This document shows positions 1 to 11,519 of a stretch of 64,000 nucleotides of DNA, piece by piece. The translations under genes and the position numbers were made by a program. The stretch's first letter is position 1. Every line of letters begins with the position of its first letter. The notes under the pieces are model-generated. The model worked only from the letters and a program-made list of their open reading frames with translations, made no database searches and was not told where the DNA came from. Source of the DNA: Wurfbainia villosa (lineage: Eukaryota; Streptophyta; Magnoliopsida; Zingiberales; Zingiberaceae); NCBI GenBank assembly GCA_025175895.1, contig CM046005.1:55844325-55908324 (forward strand), given 5' to 3'.

Positions 1-36
1 TTCTAGGTCTTAGTTTGGGTACATATTCACCTTAAT
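1..36 (+). repeat. Fragment of copia RNase H, inverted relative to element K
   Basis: The first 36 bases closely match the reverse complement of about 2661-2697, which lies in the RNase H part of element K on the minus strand. Here the match is on the plus strand and stops at about base 36, where the K LTR begins. I read this as the edge of a second, opposite copy of the same copia family into which K inserted. The other half is not in the window. Confidence 0.6.
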
Positions 37-847
37 TGTGTTAGGTTTCCCCGGCACCGCGGCGAGTGTATGTACGAACACGTTTCATAAACAAACACAC
101 AACGGAAGCAAAAAACAAGTAATAAACTAATTTTATTACAACACACACATCACACGCATGGAGGATACAACATGTGTAGCCATAATTGCTATTTTAAATT
201 TTGAAATAAAAGGAAATTTATTCTAGTTATACGTGACGTATCACGTGTAGCGGGAATGACATCAACCGTAGTGACCCTCGCTAGAATCGCCTCTATCCGT
301 ATCCACACCGAGTATCTTTGGGATAGCTTCACAAAGCCACGAGCCCCGTCTTCGCAAGAGTTACTAGCCTCATGTCGAAGACATTGTGATCCAAGAGATG
401 ATCACAATCCGAATCAAAATTTGGATCTAAAAACAAGCTCCATAAACTCGCTTCTCGGAAGCGATTTTCATCAACCAATTGACAAAACCTTGGTCCTCCA
501 CCTATGAGGATTGCCGGAGATCCAAAATGCCGGCCAAACGACCTCTCTACAAAGATAGAAACAAGCTGTCCAAAACTAGACAGCTTGTGTTAGTGGAGAA
601 GATGGTTGGCCAATCAATGGTCAGTTGCTCCTTGGTCGTCGGCGGCCAAGAGAGGATGGCCGAAGGAGTCACCGATGACTGGTGGATGGATGGCGGCAAG
701 GAGGAGGAGCAACAACTCCAATGGGCAACGACACAAGGTGCTTGGGTGGCTAATGAAGTGGGCGGCAACCCTAGAAGAGGAAGAGGAGAGGAGGCTAGGG
801 TTTCCAAACCCCTTGAACTAATTAATTCTCCATGAAAAACCCTTAAG

Positions 848-860
848 CCGTGTTTTTATA
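848..860 (-). promoter_or_regulatory. Putative TATA box of the K LTR
   Basis: The minus strand reads TATAAAAACACGG inside the LTR. Position and sequence fit a plant Pol II TATA box driving K on the minus strand. The transcription start is not visible. Confidence 0.45.
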
Positions 861-974
861 GAGAACACATTCTCCTAACGGTTATTGGTTCATAACCAAA
901 ACCCATTAACCCACTCCAATAACTTAAGTTAAATAAACCAAACCACATTGCTCTATTTTAAGTTAAAACAAACT

Positions 975-1108
975 GACCAACTTTGGTTCAATCATTTAAA
1001 ATAAACCAAACCACTTTGGTTTATTTTCCACCATTGGATTAGACCAACTTTGGTTCAATCATTTAAAACAAACCAAACCACTTTGGTTTATTTTCCACCA
1101 TTGGATTA
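975..1108. repeat. 67-bp tandem duplication in the K LTR
   Basis: Two adjacent copies begin GACCAACTTTGG at 975 and 1042 and are nearly identical through CCATTGGATTAGA. The unit is built from short inverted pieces (AACCAAACC / TTTGGTTTA). It lies upstream of the TATA box in element orientation, so it could be a promoter repeat; that role is inference. Confidence 0.8.
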
Positions 1109-2312
1109 GAACCAAGCCGATTTGGTTCATCCATCATGTCTTCATAAAATTCGGCCCATCCATGCTTCCGATGTGACTAAAACAATTTCATGCTCACTCT
1201 TTGTTTGGTCCAATCTAACCAAGTCTCTCTCGATCTGAGAATCATATTCTCAAGCTCATTTTAAATCCTTCGGATTACGCTCATTGTGCATGTGACCAAA
1301 TAGGTTCCCGATTTATGTAGGCTATCTATAATTAACCATTAATTATAGAATGATCATGAGTAGCACCTAGTAGTACATCATGATTCCCAATTAATCGAAA
1401 AATCAACGGTTGATCCCAGAACCTTTTCTGAAACCCTTCAGCAGCTATAATGAATCTTGCCCCATTCCTTTCACTAATCTTATACCCATTTGGTTTCAGG
1501 ACATGGTCTATTGCGTCAATCCCCACTAGGCTGACTACGTCACACCTAGCCCAAGTATTTATTTCCTCGTTCTGTGGATTCTAGTTACTACACATGTATC
1601 CATGAGTACCATACTCTAAACATGTAACATTTTGGCCAAAGACTTTAGTAACAATCCGATGAGAGGCCATAAGGTATACATCTCCTTGCAAGGAGTGGTG
1701 AATCCTCTGTTGGCTATTCAAACACCATCGGACACTTCGACTTATGCCCAATCATCCCGGGTCCACATCTCCTCAAAGATGCTTACTTAAGATGTCAAAG
1801 CATAAGTCTACATGACCAAGATGACTTGAATACCACAAGTCGAAGGAACATCGCACTTAAATTGCAGTAAGAACTTCATTAACATATCCATATATGTAGA
1901 GAACCATATGAAGTCTTACAGCTAGTTACTCTAATGAACTAGTTACCATAACTAGCATCCACGATTAACTCAGACATCCCAATGTCTCCAACCAGTGAGG
2001 AACAACTTGGATAAACCAAAGAGTATAACTCGTGCTAGTCTCAATAGAATTGATGGCATCCAAATCCATCAATTTATCAACTAGAGATAATTCTAATACA
2101 TCACAATTACATATGTAGAGATACTCACTAGTTGTGATCCAATCACAAATTCTCTCATGTTGTGAATCGTATTGCGGGCATTCAATAAATGAGTTTAAGA
2201 TCCAATCAAATACATGAAAACATGTATACTCAAATAGTGAATCTTTATTTATCAAATAAATGGTACAACCATAAGGCGATTGCCTTAGGCCACCTCTCAT
2301 ATATTACTAACA

Positions 2313-2327
2313 AACTCTCGCTTGGCC
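2313..2327 (-). other. Polypurine tract of element K
   Basis: Minus strand GGCCAAGCGAGAGTT sits directly against the TGTTAG start of the LTR. It is the expected plus-strand primer position for a copia element. Confidence 0.55.
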
Positions 2328-3780
2328 TAATACCAATCGCCACGATATCCAATAACATAAGCTCTAATATGACCCTCAAACTTACTTTGTGGTAAGACCT
2401 TAGTTAAAGGATCCTCTAAGTTCATTTTAGTGGGAATCTTCTCGATTTGTATTTCCTTGCTACTTATGATCTCTCTGATCAAATTATAGCGGCAAAGCAC
2501 ATGTTTTGATCGTTGATGAGACCACATCAAGTTCTGAGATGAACTTATTGATCCAAACCGCTTCGTTTGCTACTTCCGAAGCTGCAATGTATTCTGCATC
2601 AGTGGTAGAATCTGTCACAGTGTCTTGCTTGAAACTTTTCTAACTTATTGTGCCTCTATTTAAGGTGAATATGTACCCAAATTGAGACCTAGAATCATCC
2701 TTGTCTGTCTTGAAGCTCGCATCCATATACCCGCATATTACCATATCACCCTCTCCATATATTAGAAACACATCCTAAGTTCTTCTTAAGTACTTAAGCA
2801 TTATCTTAATAGTTGCACAATGATCCATTCCTAGATCAGACTGGTATCTACTCGTGACACTCAGAGCATACGATACATCGGGCCTCGTACATAACATAGC
2901 ATACATGATAGATCCTATTGCGGATGCATAGGGAATCTTACTCATGCAAATCCTCTCGTCTTCTGTGCGCGGACACATAGACTTCGAAAGGTGTATCCCA
3001 TGCCTGATGGGTAGGAAACCTTTCTTAAATTCTGACATGCTAAACCTCTTTAGCACTCGGTCTATATATGTAGACTGTGAAAGACCAAGCAACCATTTCG
3101 ATCTATCTCTATAGATCTTGATCCCGAGGATGTAGGTCGCTTCTCCCAGGTCTTTCATGGAGAATATTTTGGATAACCAAATTTTAACCGACTGTAAGAC
3201 AAATATATCATTTCCTATAAGTAATATGTCAACGACATACAACACTAGGAACACGACTGCACTACCACTAACCTTCTTGTACACACAAGGTTCATCCGGA
3301 TTTTGTGAGAAATCAAATGCTTTGATTGTCTCATCAAAACTGATATTCCAGCTTCTCGATGCTTGCTTTAGTCCATAAAAGGACCATCAAAGTTTCTATA
3401 CCTTAGTTTTATCAACCGATGTGAAACCCTCGGGTTGTATCATATACACGTCCTCGAATAGGTTTCCATTAAGAAAAGCCATTTTCACATTCATTTTCCA
3501 TATCTCATAATCATAATGAGTCGCTATGGATAGGAGCATCCAAATGGATTTAAGCATAGCTACTGGTGAATAAGTCTCGTCATAATCAACACCTTGCTTT
3601 TGATGATAGTCTTTCACCACTAATCTAGTCTTATAGGTAATCACATTACCATCCATGTCGGTTTTCTTCTTGAAAACTCACTTGCACCCTATAGGCTTAA
3701 TGCCTTCAGGTGGGTCCATTAAGTTCCAAACTTGATTTTCATACATGGAATCCATTTCTGACTTCATGGCTTATGATGCT
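2328..3780 (-). pseudogene. Copia reverse transcriptase-RNase H remnant of element K
   Basis: Minus-strand frames give the end of a Ty1/copia polyprotein. The N-terminal RT block (about 3396-3770) has ARLVAKGY-like and DYDETYSPVA motifs and a KMAFLNG motif. The C-terminal RT block (2775-3284) has MKDLGEATYILGIKI and YASAIGSIMYAMLCTRPD. RNase H (2533-2740) has DAEYIAASEVANEAVW, and a terminal DPLTK motif lies near 2430. The catalytic YVDD box reads YVVD, so the first aspartate is lost. Stops and frameshifts separate the blocks. Upstream of about 3780 the sequence changes to a Sirevirus-type spacer, so gag, protease and integrase of K are missing. It resembles the non-Sirevirus copia of element M more than E1 or G. 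Confidence 0.85.
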
Positions 3781-4004
3781 CTAGTTCAAATCCTAGGTTG
3801 GGATCACCTATTACTTGATCAATAGGATGATTTGAGTGTAATCTAGATTGACTTGGGTTAGGATTTATACTAGACTCATTTTCTTGATCAGATTCAGGTC
3901 TAGTATTAAATGGTTCATTAACTAGTTCTACTTCGGGTTTTGTGGGTTTATTTTCTTCGTCGAATACTACATTAATCGTTTCTTCAATTTGTAGGGTTTC
4001 ATTA
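3781..4004 (-). pseudogene. E1 integrase-RT linker of the polyprotein
   Basis: The minus-strand translation is acidic and runs into HPIDQVIGDPNLG, a hallmark of the Sirevirus region just before RT. It ends by joining K-type RT sequence near 3780. The junction is not a TSD-flanked insertion, so a deletion or illegitimate recombination between two copia elements is likely. Confidence 0.65.
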
Positions 4005-5094
4005 TGTCACGCCCGCCCTTTTTTCCAAGGGTCTGGAGGGGCGGCACGTGACGCGACCGTACATACATACACTTCTTACTACTTACAGTAGAAGACTTTG
4101 GATACATTTTTTTTCTTTTCTTTTAAACATAAACATGCATTGACGTATATAGATACTTCTTCTTAACATAGAGCATGCATCATAACATATATAGATACTT
4201 CTTCTTAACATAGAGCATGCATCATAACATATATAGATACTTCTTAACATAGAGCATGCATCATTATTTCATAGGTACTTAGTGCTTAGTTCTAGTCCAT
4301 AAACATCATCATCATAAGGGGACATAATAAGGACATCCATAAACATCATCATCATAGGGAAACATATATAAAAGGACATAACAGATCTTCTCCACCATGC
4401 CACTACCACACACATTTGGCCCCTCCTGCTGCTCCCTTTTAGTTTATCCATCCCTTACCCTTATCTGCAGTACGAGGGAAAGATAAACTATAAGCACATA
4501 GGCTTAGTAAGATCCTGTCCTACTCACAAAAACCATACATCGACATTAATCATGGCATGCAACATTCATAACATATAAGCAACATAACATGTAACATACA
4601 TGGCGTAAGCAACTTAACATGTAGCATAAGTAACATAAGTAACATAACATGTAACATACATATCATAGCAGCATATCATGTAAATATATGACTTAATCAA
4701 ACATAACATACAACATATATAACATAGCAACATATACATGTCATATCAATATAACATACAACCTATATATGACATATCAAACATAACATACATCACATGT
4801 AACATAGCAGCATAAACATGACATATCAAACATAACATACATCACATGTAACATAGCAGCATAAACATGACATATCAAACATAACATGCAACATATATAT
4901 ATGACATATCAACATAGCATGTGAACCTAACAATCAAATCATGTAAACATATGCAGGATGCTTTTTGAAAATATATATCATAGGTACGTAACATAAATCT
5001 CAACATATTTGGGCCCGGCATTGTACCACTTCTTCTTCATAATAGCGCGCATCCCTAAATAGACCCGAGGTAGCAAGTCTCGAACCTACTAGGT

Positions 5095-5310
5095 TACTAG
5101 GCCCGATCTTAGTCCGTCGACCTAGGGCAATCGTCATAGCGTAGAAGCCCATCCTAGGCCTGAGTCTTACTCCATCGACCTAGGGCATCTTGGAGCCCAT
5201 CCCGTACTAGGCCCGATCTTAGTCCGTCGACCTAGGGTCAATCATACATAGGAGCCCATCCTAGGCCCGATCTTAGTCCGTCGACCTAGGGCATCTTAGG
5301 AGCCCATCCC
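5095..5310. repeat. Tandem repeats with GTCGACCTAGGGC core
   Basis: About four imperfect copies of a roughly 75-bp unit, each with GTCCGTCGACCTAGGG followed by AGCCCATCC. The LTRs of element N have only two, so this array expanded or contracted within the family. Confidence 0.75.
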
Positions 5311-5734
5311 TTTGGACCTTGTTAGGGTCTGATGCAAGCCATGTAAGGTAAAATACTTATATGCTTTTATTATAACATATCTTATTTCATTTTGCAAACA
5401 TAGCATACTTCATTTCATAACATATCATACTTCACTTCATGAACATATCATTTTTCATCTCATAAACATATCATACTTCATTTCATAATCATATTATATT
5501 CATTTCATGAACATATCGTTTTTCATTTCATGATCATATCGTATTTCATTTCATAACATATATTAAATATCACATACATATAGGGCATGGCATAGGCATA
5601 AACATCAAGAATAAATAAACACTAACCCAAAGCATGTTATCTTCATCTAGCATCATTTAATATCACAAGTCCACATGAATTCACTTAAACATAAGACACA
5701 TATTAACTTAACCTAGAGCATGCTATGGAACAAT

Positions 5735-6360
5735 GGTTGGCCGAATGGTTCATGGGGATTTTAGGGTTAAACCCTTAACCTAATCCAACAAACATACTAA
5801 CATCATCATATGCATACAAAACATAGTATAAAACTTCATTGGAACTTCAAACCAAGGGGTGGCCGAATGGTCCATGTAGGCTTTTAGGGTTAGTCTTTTA
5901 ACCTAATTCATTTTACATCCTAACATCATCATGTGCATGTAGAACAAGATATAGGACTTCAATAAAACACCAAAAACCCATGATGGTCGAATGGTTTATA
6001 GAGGTTTCTAGGGTTAACTTTTAACCTAATTCATTCTGCATCCTAACATCATCATATGCATATAAAACAAGGTATAGAACTTCAATAAAACACTCAAAAA
6101 CATGTGTTGGCCGAATAGTCCATAGGGGTTTCTAGGGTTATCTTTTAACCTAATTCATTCTACATCCTAACATCATCATATGCATGTAAAACAAGGTATA
6201 GAACTTCAATAAAACACCCAAAAACATGTGTTGGCCGAATAGTCCATAGGGGTTTCTAGGGTTATCTTTTTAACCTAATTCATTTTACATCCTAACATCA
6301 TCTTCTTCTTACAAAACATGATATAGAACTTTCTTGGAACATCAAAACTAAGCTTGGCCG
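5735..6360. repeat. Tandem repeats of about 120 bp with TTGGCCGAATGG core
   Basis: Successive units share TGGCCGAATGGTCCA, a run of TAGGGTTA..AACCTAATTCAT, CATCCTAACATCATCAT, and ATAGAACTTCAATAAAACA. Similar but shuffled units occur in the N LTRs (about 21480-22300 and 34690-35520). Confidence 0.7.
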
Positions 6361-6884
6361 AATATATCATAGGGATTTTTTTTTTCAAAAACATCAACCG
6401 AAAGCTACTCGTATGCAGGTGAGGGATACTTACATCCTTCACTTTGCTTTTAGTGCGGAAGATGACCTAAGGAAAGAAAAACCTAGCCTTCTCCTTGCTT
6501 GGATGGGGTTCGGCCAAAGGATGAAAATGGAGAGGGAGAGGAATAGATTTCGGTGAGGAAGAAGAAGAGAAGAGGGAGAAGTGGAGAAGTGGCTTTTCTC
6601 TTGTCCCTTCATTCCCTATTTATTCTCTTGCAGTGTCCCTTAGCCTCCCTTACCCTTAACTATCATTTCCCCTATTCCTCTACTAATAACATCTCATTGG
6701 GCTTCTGGTTAGTGGATGCATCTATAGGGTTTGGCTATCTCTAGAGGTTTGGGGTTTAATTCCTAAGCATTGCATCCTTTTTGGCTTATTTTCTTTCATT
6801 TTTGAAAATCCCACATAAAGCCCATCATAATCAAGCCAGAAATTCTTGTAAAATTGCTAGAAATTTTATGGGCGTTACACATTA

Positions 6885-8159
6885 TTATAGAACCTATAGG
6901 CTATACTTGTGGTTGAGTACCCTAGGAATATTTCGGTGGTTGTTTTAGAATTGAATTTTCCTAAGTAGTCTTTAGTATTTAATATGTGAATCCTACATCC
7001 AAATACCCTAAAATATTTAATGTTGGATAATTTTTTGTAATAGATTTTGTATGTGGTTTTAAGGTGTCTTTTGGCTAGTAGGATTCTATTTTGGACATAG
7101 CACGTCGTACTAACGGCTTCTGCTCAAAACCTATTAGGAAGGTTGTATTCATTTAACATGATTCTAGAGGCTTCTTGTAGGTTTCTATTCTTTCACTCGA
7201 CTAGACCATTTTGTTATGGGGTTCTAGGGCAAGAGAACTCATGGTGGTATCCGTTTAGGTTACAGAAGTCAGTGAACCTATGGTTTTCGAATTCACCACC
7301 ATGATCGTTGCTAAGTCTCTTAACCTTAAGGTTCTTTTCATTTTCTATTAACTTGCACAAGTTGGTGAGTTGTTCTAGGGTTTCACTTTTGTGTTTTAGG
7401 AACCTAACCCAGGTAAACCTAGAGTAGTCATCAACTATGACTAAGAAGAATTGACTTTCGTTTAGTGACTTGGCTCCATGAGAATCGAATAGGTCTAAGT
7501 GTAGGAGCTCAAGTACACTTTTGGTTCTTTTTTTGTTAGTTAGTTGATGTTGTGCCCTAGTTTGTTTACCTTGTTGACACGCATTACAAATTTTATTGTC
7601 TAAGTTGTTAAGGTTGGGTAAATCTCTAACTAGGTCACTCTGACTCATTTTGTGTACGAGTCTTGGATGAGAGTGTCCGAGTCATCGGTGCCACAACCAA
7701 GGTTCCTCTTGCTGTGCCATTAGACACTTGGATGAGGAGTTGGGTAAATTAATTGTGTATATGTTACTATGCCTAGTTCCTTTAAGTATTATTTTAGAGG
7801 TATCATTAGTTTTAATTAAATATTCATTTTCTAAGAATGTAACCTTATAGTTGTTATCACACAATTGTATTACACTAAGTAAATTAAAATCAAAATTTTC
7901 GACTAAAAGAACGTTACGAATTATAAAATTAGAGTTTAGCTCAATATCACCTAAACTGATGATTTTGAGCTTCCCGTTATTTTCGAATGCTACTAATCCT
8001 TGATTTTTGAATCTGAGCTTCAAAAATTTCAGTCGATCTCCGGTCATGTGTCGGGAGTACCCACTGTCTAACATCCATTAATCCTACACATATGGTAGTT
8101 GGATCGGATGTTAGAATTTTAAGTTGGTTGAATAGTTTAGCCTAATAGTCATCTCACCT
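6885..8159 (-). pseudogene. E1 protease and integrase remnant
   Basis: Reading the minus strand from 8159, the aspartic protease shows LDSGYSRHMTGD (active-site DSG) and a pre-integrase region to 7682. The zinc-binding region has CNACQQGK. The integrase core (7214-7648) has LLHLDLFD, VDDYSRFTWV and NDHGGEF, giving the D, D and E positions of a DDE integrase. Downstream, with stops, are QQNGLVE and FGCRIHILN (to 6885). At least two in-frame stops lie just after QQNG. Length and order match a Sirevirus pol. The gypsy solo LTR at 4005-6879 separates this from the linker. Confidence 0.85.
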
Positions 8160-8164
8160 TTTTC

Positions 8165-9205
8165 TATTGGATCGAAAGCGTCGCTAGAAGGGAGTGAATA
8201 GCGAGCATAAAATATTTTCGTTTGTTCTATTAAAACACAGAGATGCACAACAGAGAAATAAGTAACACAATTTTATTTTTACTTGGTTCACAACCCAACG
8301 GTTGCTAATCCAAGGTCCCACGATCCTTAACCACGTACGAAGGGGAAATCCACTATAGAGTCTCCTCCTCGTTGGAGGTAGGAGACAACGATCACAAAAA
8401 CCAAAAACACGAGGATGAGGCAACAAGCCTACCTCACCTTGTTATGATTAAAACCACAAATACAATAAATAAAAACTAATACTTGTTGCTACCGACGAAG
8501 AGATTCTGAATTTGGCGTTGCGTCGGCGTTAGAGCTTTGGCATAGTGGGAGCACTTTGAGAGTAAGATGGAAGATCTTTGGGTTGAAGTCCTCCCCTCCT
8601 TTTATAGATTTGTGCCTTGGAATAAGTCTAGATGTAGATCCTCAACTTTTGGAACTTATCACGAGATGGAACTTTATCTTATCGCGAAGTGGCCACGTCA
8701 AACATTATCCTTTTTGACCTGACGCAAAAGGTTGATTCATCGCCATCAGCCAACTAATGTGCAGTAGTCAACTACCAGCCTAGTCACTTCCCTGCAGTAA
8801 GAGGTTAGCATAGAAAATAGTAAATCCGATGATTTCTTACTGTCCGATCTCGACCTAGACCTTACACTAGAAGTCTTAGTCGAATCGCTGCCTACGGTCG
8901 TCCCTGTACAGAGGAAATGACCTTACCATCTCTCTTCACACTCGTGCTTACCTCTGGTCCTTTGTGACCTGTCACTTTACTTCCAGTCTTTACCTGGGTT
9001 CTTCGACTCCCATGAAGTTCTCCTAGTGTCGCCCGACCACCATGCTTTCCCGACTCGGGATTCTCCGGGTGTCGCTAACCTTCAGCTTAGCTTAACCATT
9101 TTCTGCACACTTAATTCAGCTTATGATATAACAATATGACCTTAACTTTGGATTTTTGCCATAATCAAAACCTAGGTTCGATTATCTAGTGCCCCTGCAC
9201 CAATA
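8165..9205 (-). mobile_element. Solo LTR of the E1/E2 Sirevirus family
   Basis: The termini TATTGGATCGAAA and CTGCACCAATA match the E1 5' LTR at 11520-12645, with the same TATTGG start. The perfect TSD TTTTC is at 8160-8164 and 9206-9210. Neither side has a PBS or internal sequence in the position expected for a full element, so it is a solo LTR. It lies between E1 gag and protease, so a close relative inserted into E1. An open frame at 8184-8426 lies inside it and is not a gene. Confidence 0.88.
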
Positions 9206-9210
9206 TTTTC

Positions 9211-9739
9211 TACATGATCAAACATGTTAACCTTAAATGTTTTTGAGATGACTTCAATTTTACTTGTTTAGATTTAGTGAATTTAAACTAATCAACCTTG
9301 GGTTAGATTCAAATTTAACCCTTAGCTCATCAACTAAACTTCTCGAGAAATTGGCTTCTAGGTCGTGGCGAGGCACAGAGGCCTTCTTTGATCGGAACAA
9401 TGACCGCTTCCCTAGACAAAGCCAAGTTCAGGAAAATGATTACTTGAGTCACTTAAGATTACTTTCTGGTCTAACTAGTTAAGGATATGGTGAGGTAGCT
9501 TTAGCTAGTTCAACTTAGTCGAGTGCACCAAGCTAGATACGCCTTATCTAACTTGGACACACAAGACTTCGTTTCCCTAATGTACTATCATCTCGTCGCA
9601 TCCTAATACTATGTTGTCAAGATTGATGAGTTATTGACCCTATCTAGCCGTTCTAAAAATTAAAACAAAATAACTAAGCATGCAAAGACTAATTACATGT
9701 AATAGAACAAACAAATTTAGTACTAGCTCCCCCTGGACC
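9211..9739. other. Non-coding spacer between E1 gag and protease
   Basis: About 500 bp that keep a block also seen in E2 at about 45430-45900 (same orientation relative to gag) and inverted at about 43840-44270. The block contains TAGGTCGTGGCGAGGCA and CCTAGACAAAGCCAA. An open frame antisense to E1 (9264-9482) has a close counterpart at 45598-45834 but no ATG. No known protein motif was recognised. Confidence 0.5.
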
Positions 9740-11319
9740 ATTGAATTGATTTGGTCTATCCAAGTAGTGGATTTGGTCCTTGGGAACCCAGTACTTATTA
9801 GATCCTAATTGTCAGATTAAAGCGGTCTTAGGGACCGATGTTTGGACTTGTTTTCTATTATGGTTTACGATTGACATATACAATTTGTTAGTCTTGGTCA
9901 ATCTAAATCCTAGTCCGGCCTTATTGTACACATCCCTTTGCGATCCAAGTAGTAGGTCAAGTCCCTTGGATCCCAAAGTGAACTTTTCCAATGTTTGTCT
10001 AAGATCTTTGACTTGTCCTTTCAAGAGTGAGTTCTCAACTTTGAATTTTTCAACTCGAGTTGAGTCCTCGTCTTGAACTTGACTAGTCAAAGAGGTTAGG
10101 GAGACCTCGTGTTTAAGAATTTTAACCTCCTCAACTAAGATCTCGACCTTGGACTCGGACTTAGCTAATTTTTTAGTTAAGAATTTAATTGCACCATACA
10201 ATGTATCGATTAAAGAGTGACTCACCTTGAGTGAACCTTTTGAACCGGATACGGATCCGTGGCTTGTGTTGAATTGAAACTCATCTTCGGATCTGGAGTC
10301 GGACTCTTCCTTGGGTTCGATAGGCTTGGCCATGAAGACGAGTTTGTTGAGCTCATCTTCCTCCTCCGATGATTCCTCCCACGTTGCGTTGAGTGCTTTC
10401 TTGGACTGTGGTGCCTTGTTCTTGAGTCTTGGACACTCTGACTTGATGTGGTCCATCCTGTTGCACTCATAACATCTATAGTTAGAACTTTGTTTTGACT
10501 TGCCCTCCTTGGATTGATTGATTAGCCTCCTTCTACTCTTGATCATTTTCCAAACTAGATTCACTAGTTTAGTCTCCAACTCGTCGTTCACCTCTGACTC
10601 GTACTCGACTTCTTCCTCCGGAGGTGGTTTGCTCTTGGGCTTCTTCTTCGGACCTACAAATAAAGCGATACTTTTCTTGGCGGGGGCCGAATTAGACTGC
10701 TCATGTAATTCAAATTTAGAAAACAATTCGTCTAACCTAATTTTTGAAAGGTCCTTAGAAACCTTGTAGGCATCAACCATGGATGCCCACAAGGTATTCC
10801 TAGGGAAAGCATTAAGCGGGTACCTGATTACGTCCCAGTTTTCGACCTTCTATCTGATCGAATGCAGCCCATTCATAATATCTGAATTCGGGCATGGAGC
10901 TGGGTGGCTGACTCGTGTTCCTACATTTTTAAGTTAAAAAATTTATTTAAAAGTAGGTCCCTCTTACATACCTTGGTGTCCGCAGTCCCTTTGTGATGCT
11001 CGATGAGTTTGTTCTATAAGTCCTTTGCGCTTATGAACGGGCCGATGCGATTGAGATCCTTTTTGGATAGCCCGCATTGTAGGATTTGTGTGGCCTTACC
11101 GTCGGCTTCCACTTGATGTTTCATGGCATTTTTCCTCTGATCGCAATCCAAGAATTCACCATCTCCATTTGTTGGAAGTGTGAATCCGGTTTGAATTATT
11201 GTCCACATCTCTACTTGGGATTTCAAGTAGCACTCCATCCGACCATTCTAGTAACGGAAGTCATCTCCATTGTAAAATGGAGGTCGAGCTATGCTAAACC
11301 CTTTGAGATGGGCTATTAA
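9740..11319 (-). pseudogene. Gag remnant of Sirevirus E1
   Basis: Gag forms the particle and packages RNA. From about 11319 on the minus strand the N-terminal region reads YNGDDFRYxNGRMECYL, then VEMWTIIQTGF and GLSKKDLNRIGPF. The central and C-terminal part (9812-10792) has LDELFSKFELHE, the CCHC zinc knuckle CYECNRMDHIKSEC (about 10428-10471), an acidic/serine stretch, a coiled-coil-like heptad region (KLAKSESKVEILVEEVKIL) and LGSQRDVYNKAGLGF near the end. That final motif is typical of Sirevirus gag. Stops and frameshifts occur near 10800-10990 and the start codon is degraded (ATA in place of ATG). The 5' LTR and PBS lie immediately upstream. Confidence 0.85.
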
Positions 11320-11505
11320 AAAAAACCTTGTAAAAACACAAATGACAAAAAGAACAAGTTGCCAAGACTCTCGTCTTGGATTTGTAGTGTGGTAGAAGGA
11401 AATTAATGAAACGACGAATGATACGAAATGCCAACTAAAATGAATACGAAAAGAAAAATGAAAATCAATGCTAGATTAGTGGTTGCACCAAATCGTAGCA
11501 CCCCC

Positions 11506-11517
11506 GCTCTAATACCA
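11506..11517 (-). other. Primer binding site of E1
   Basis: Minus strand TGGTATTAGAGC lies two bases inside the 5' LTR edge. It is complementary to the 3' end of initiator tRNA-Met with one change (usual form TGGTATCAGAGC). Confidence 0.85.
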
Positions 11518-11519
11518 AT

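Larger units (their letters stand above)
37..2312 (-). repeat. 3' LTR of copia element K
   Basis: The right edge is supported by an ACTAACA end followed directly by a purine-rich minus-strand tract and then RNase H codons. The left edge is placed where homology to copia RNase H (1-36) stops and TGTGTTAGG begins; it could be two bases further right. The block is non-coding, with a minus-strand TATA box near 848-860 and a 67-bp tandem duplication at 975-1108. Short open frames at 256-835 lie in the LTR and look like chance. The 5' LTR of K is not in the window, so this cannot be checked by LTR pairing. Confidence 0.55.
4005..6879 (-). mobile_element. Solo LTR of the Tekay-type gypsy family N
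   Basis: It starts TGTCACGCCCGCCC and ends GGGCGTTACA, the same termini as the LTRs of element N at 19912-22789 and 33112-36017. The 5-bp TSD CATTA is perfect (4000-4004 and 6880-6884). No internal region is present, so the insertion collapsed by LTR-LTR recombination. It lies in the E1 integrase-RT linker. Inside are an AT-rich repeat field (about 4560-4940), about four repeats of roughly 75 bp built on GTCCGTCGACCTAGGGC (5095-5310), and about five repeats of roughly 120 bp containing TTGGCCGAATGGTC (5735-6360). Open frames at 4269-4451 and 6553-6744 lie inside the LTR and are not genes. Confidence 0.92.

Noticed and set aside
479..835. 118-residue plus-strand frame near the window start
   Set aside because: Inside the K LTR, overlapped by frames on both strands, no known motif. 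Similar LTR-borne frames occur in copia M at 15801-16040.
4560..4940. Possible satellite or centromere-type tandem repeat
   Set aside because: Short AT-rich units confined within a TSD-bounded gypsy solo LTR, matching arrays in the N LTRs.
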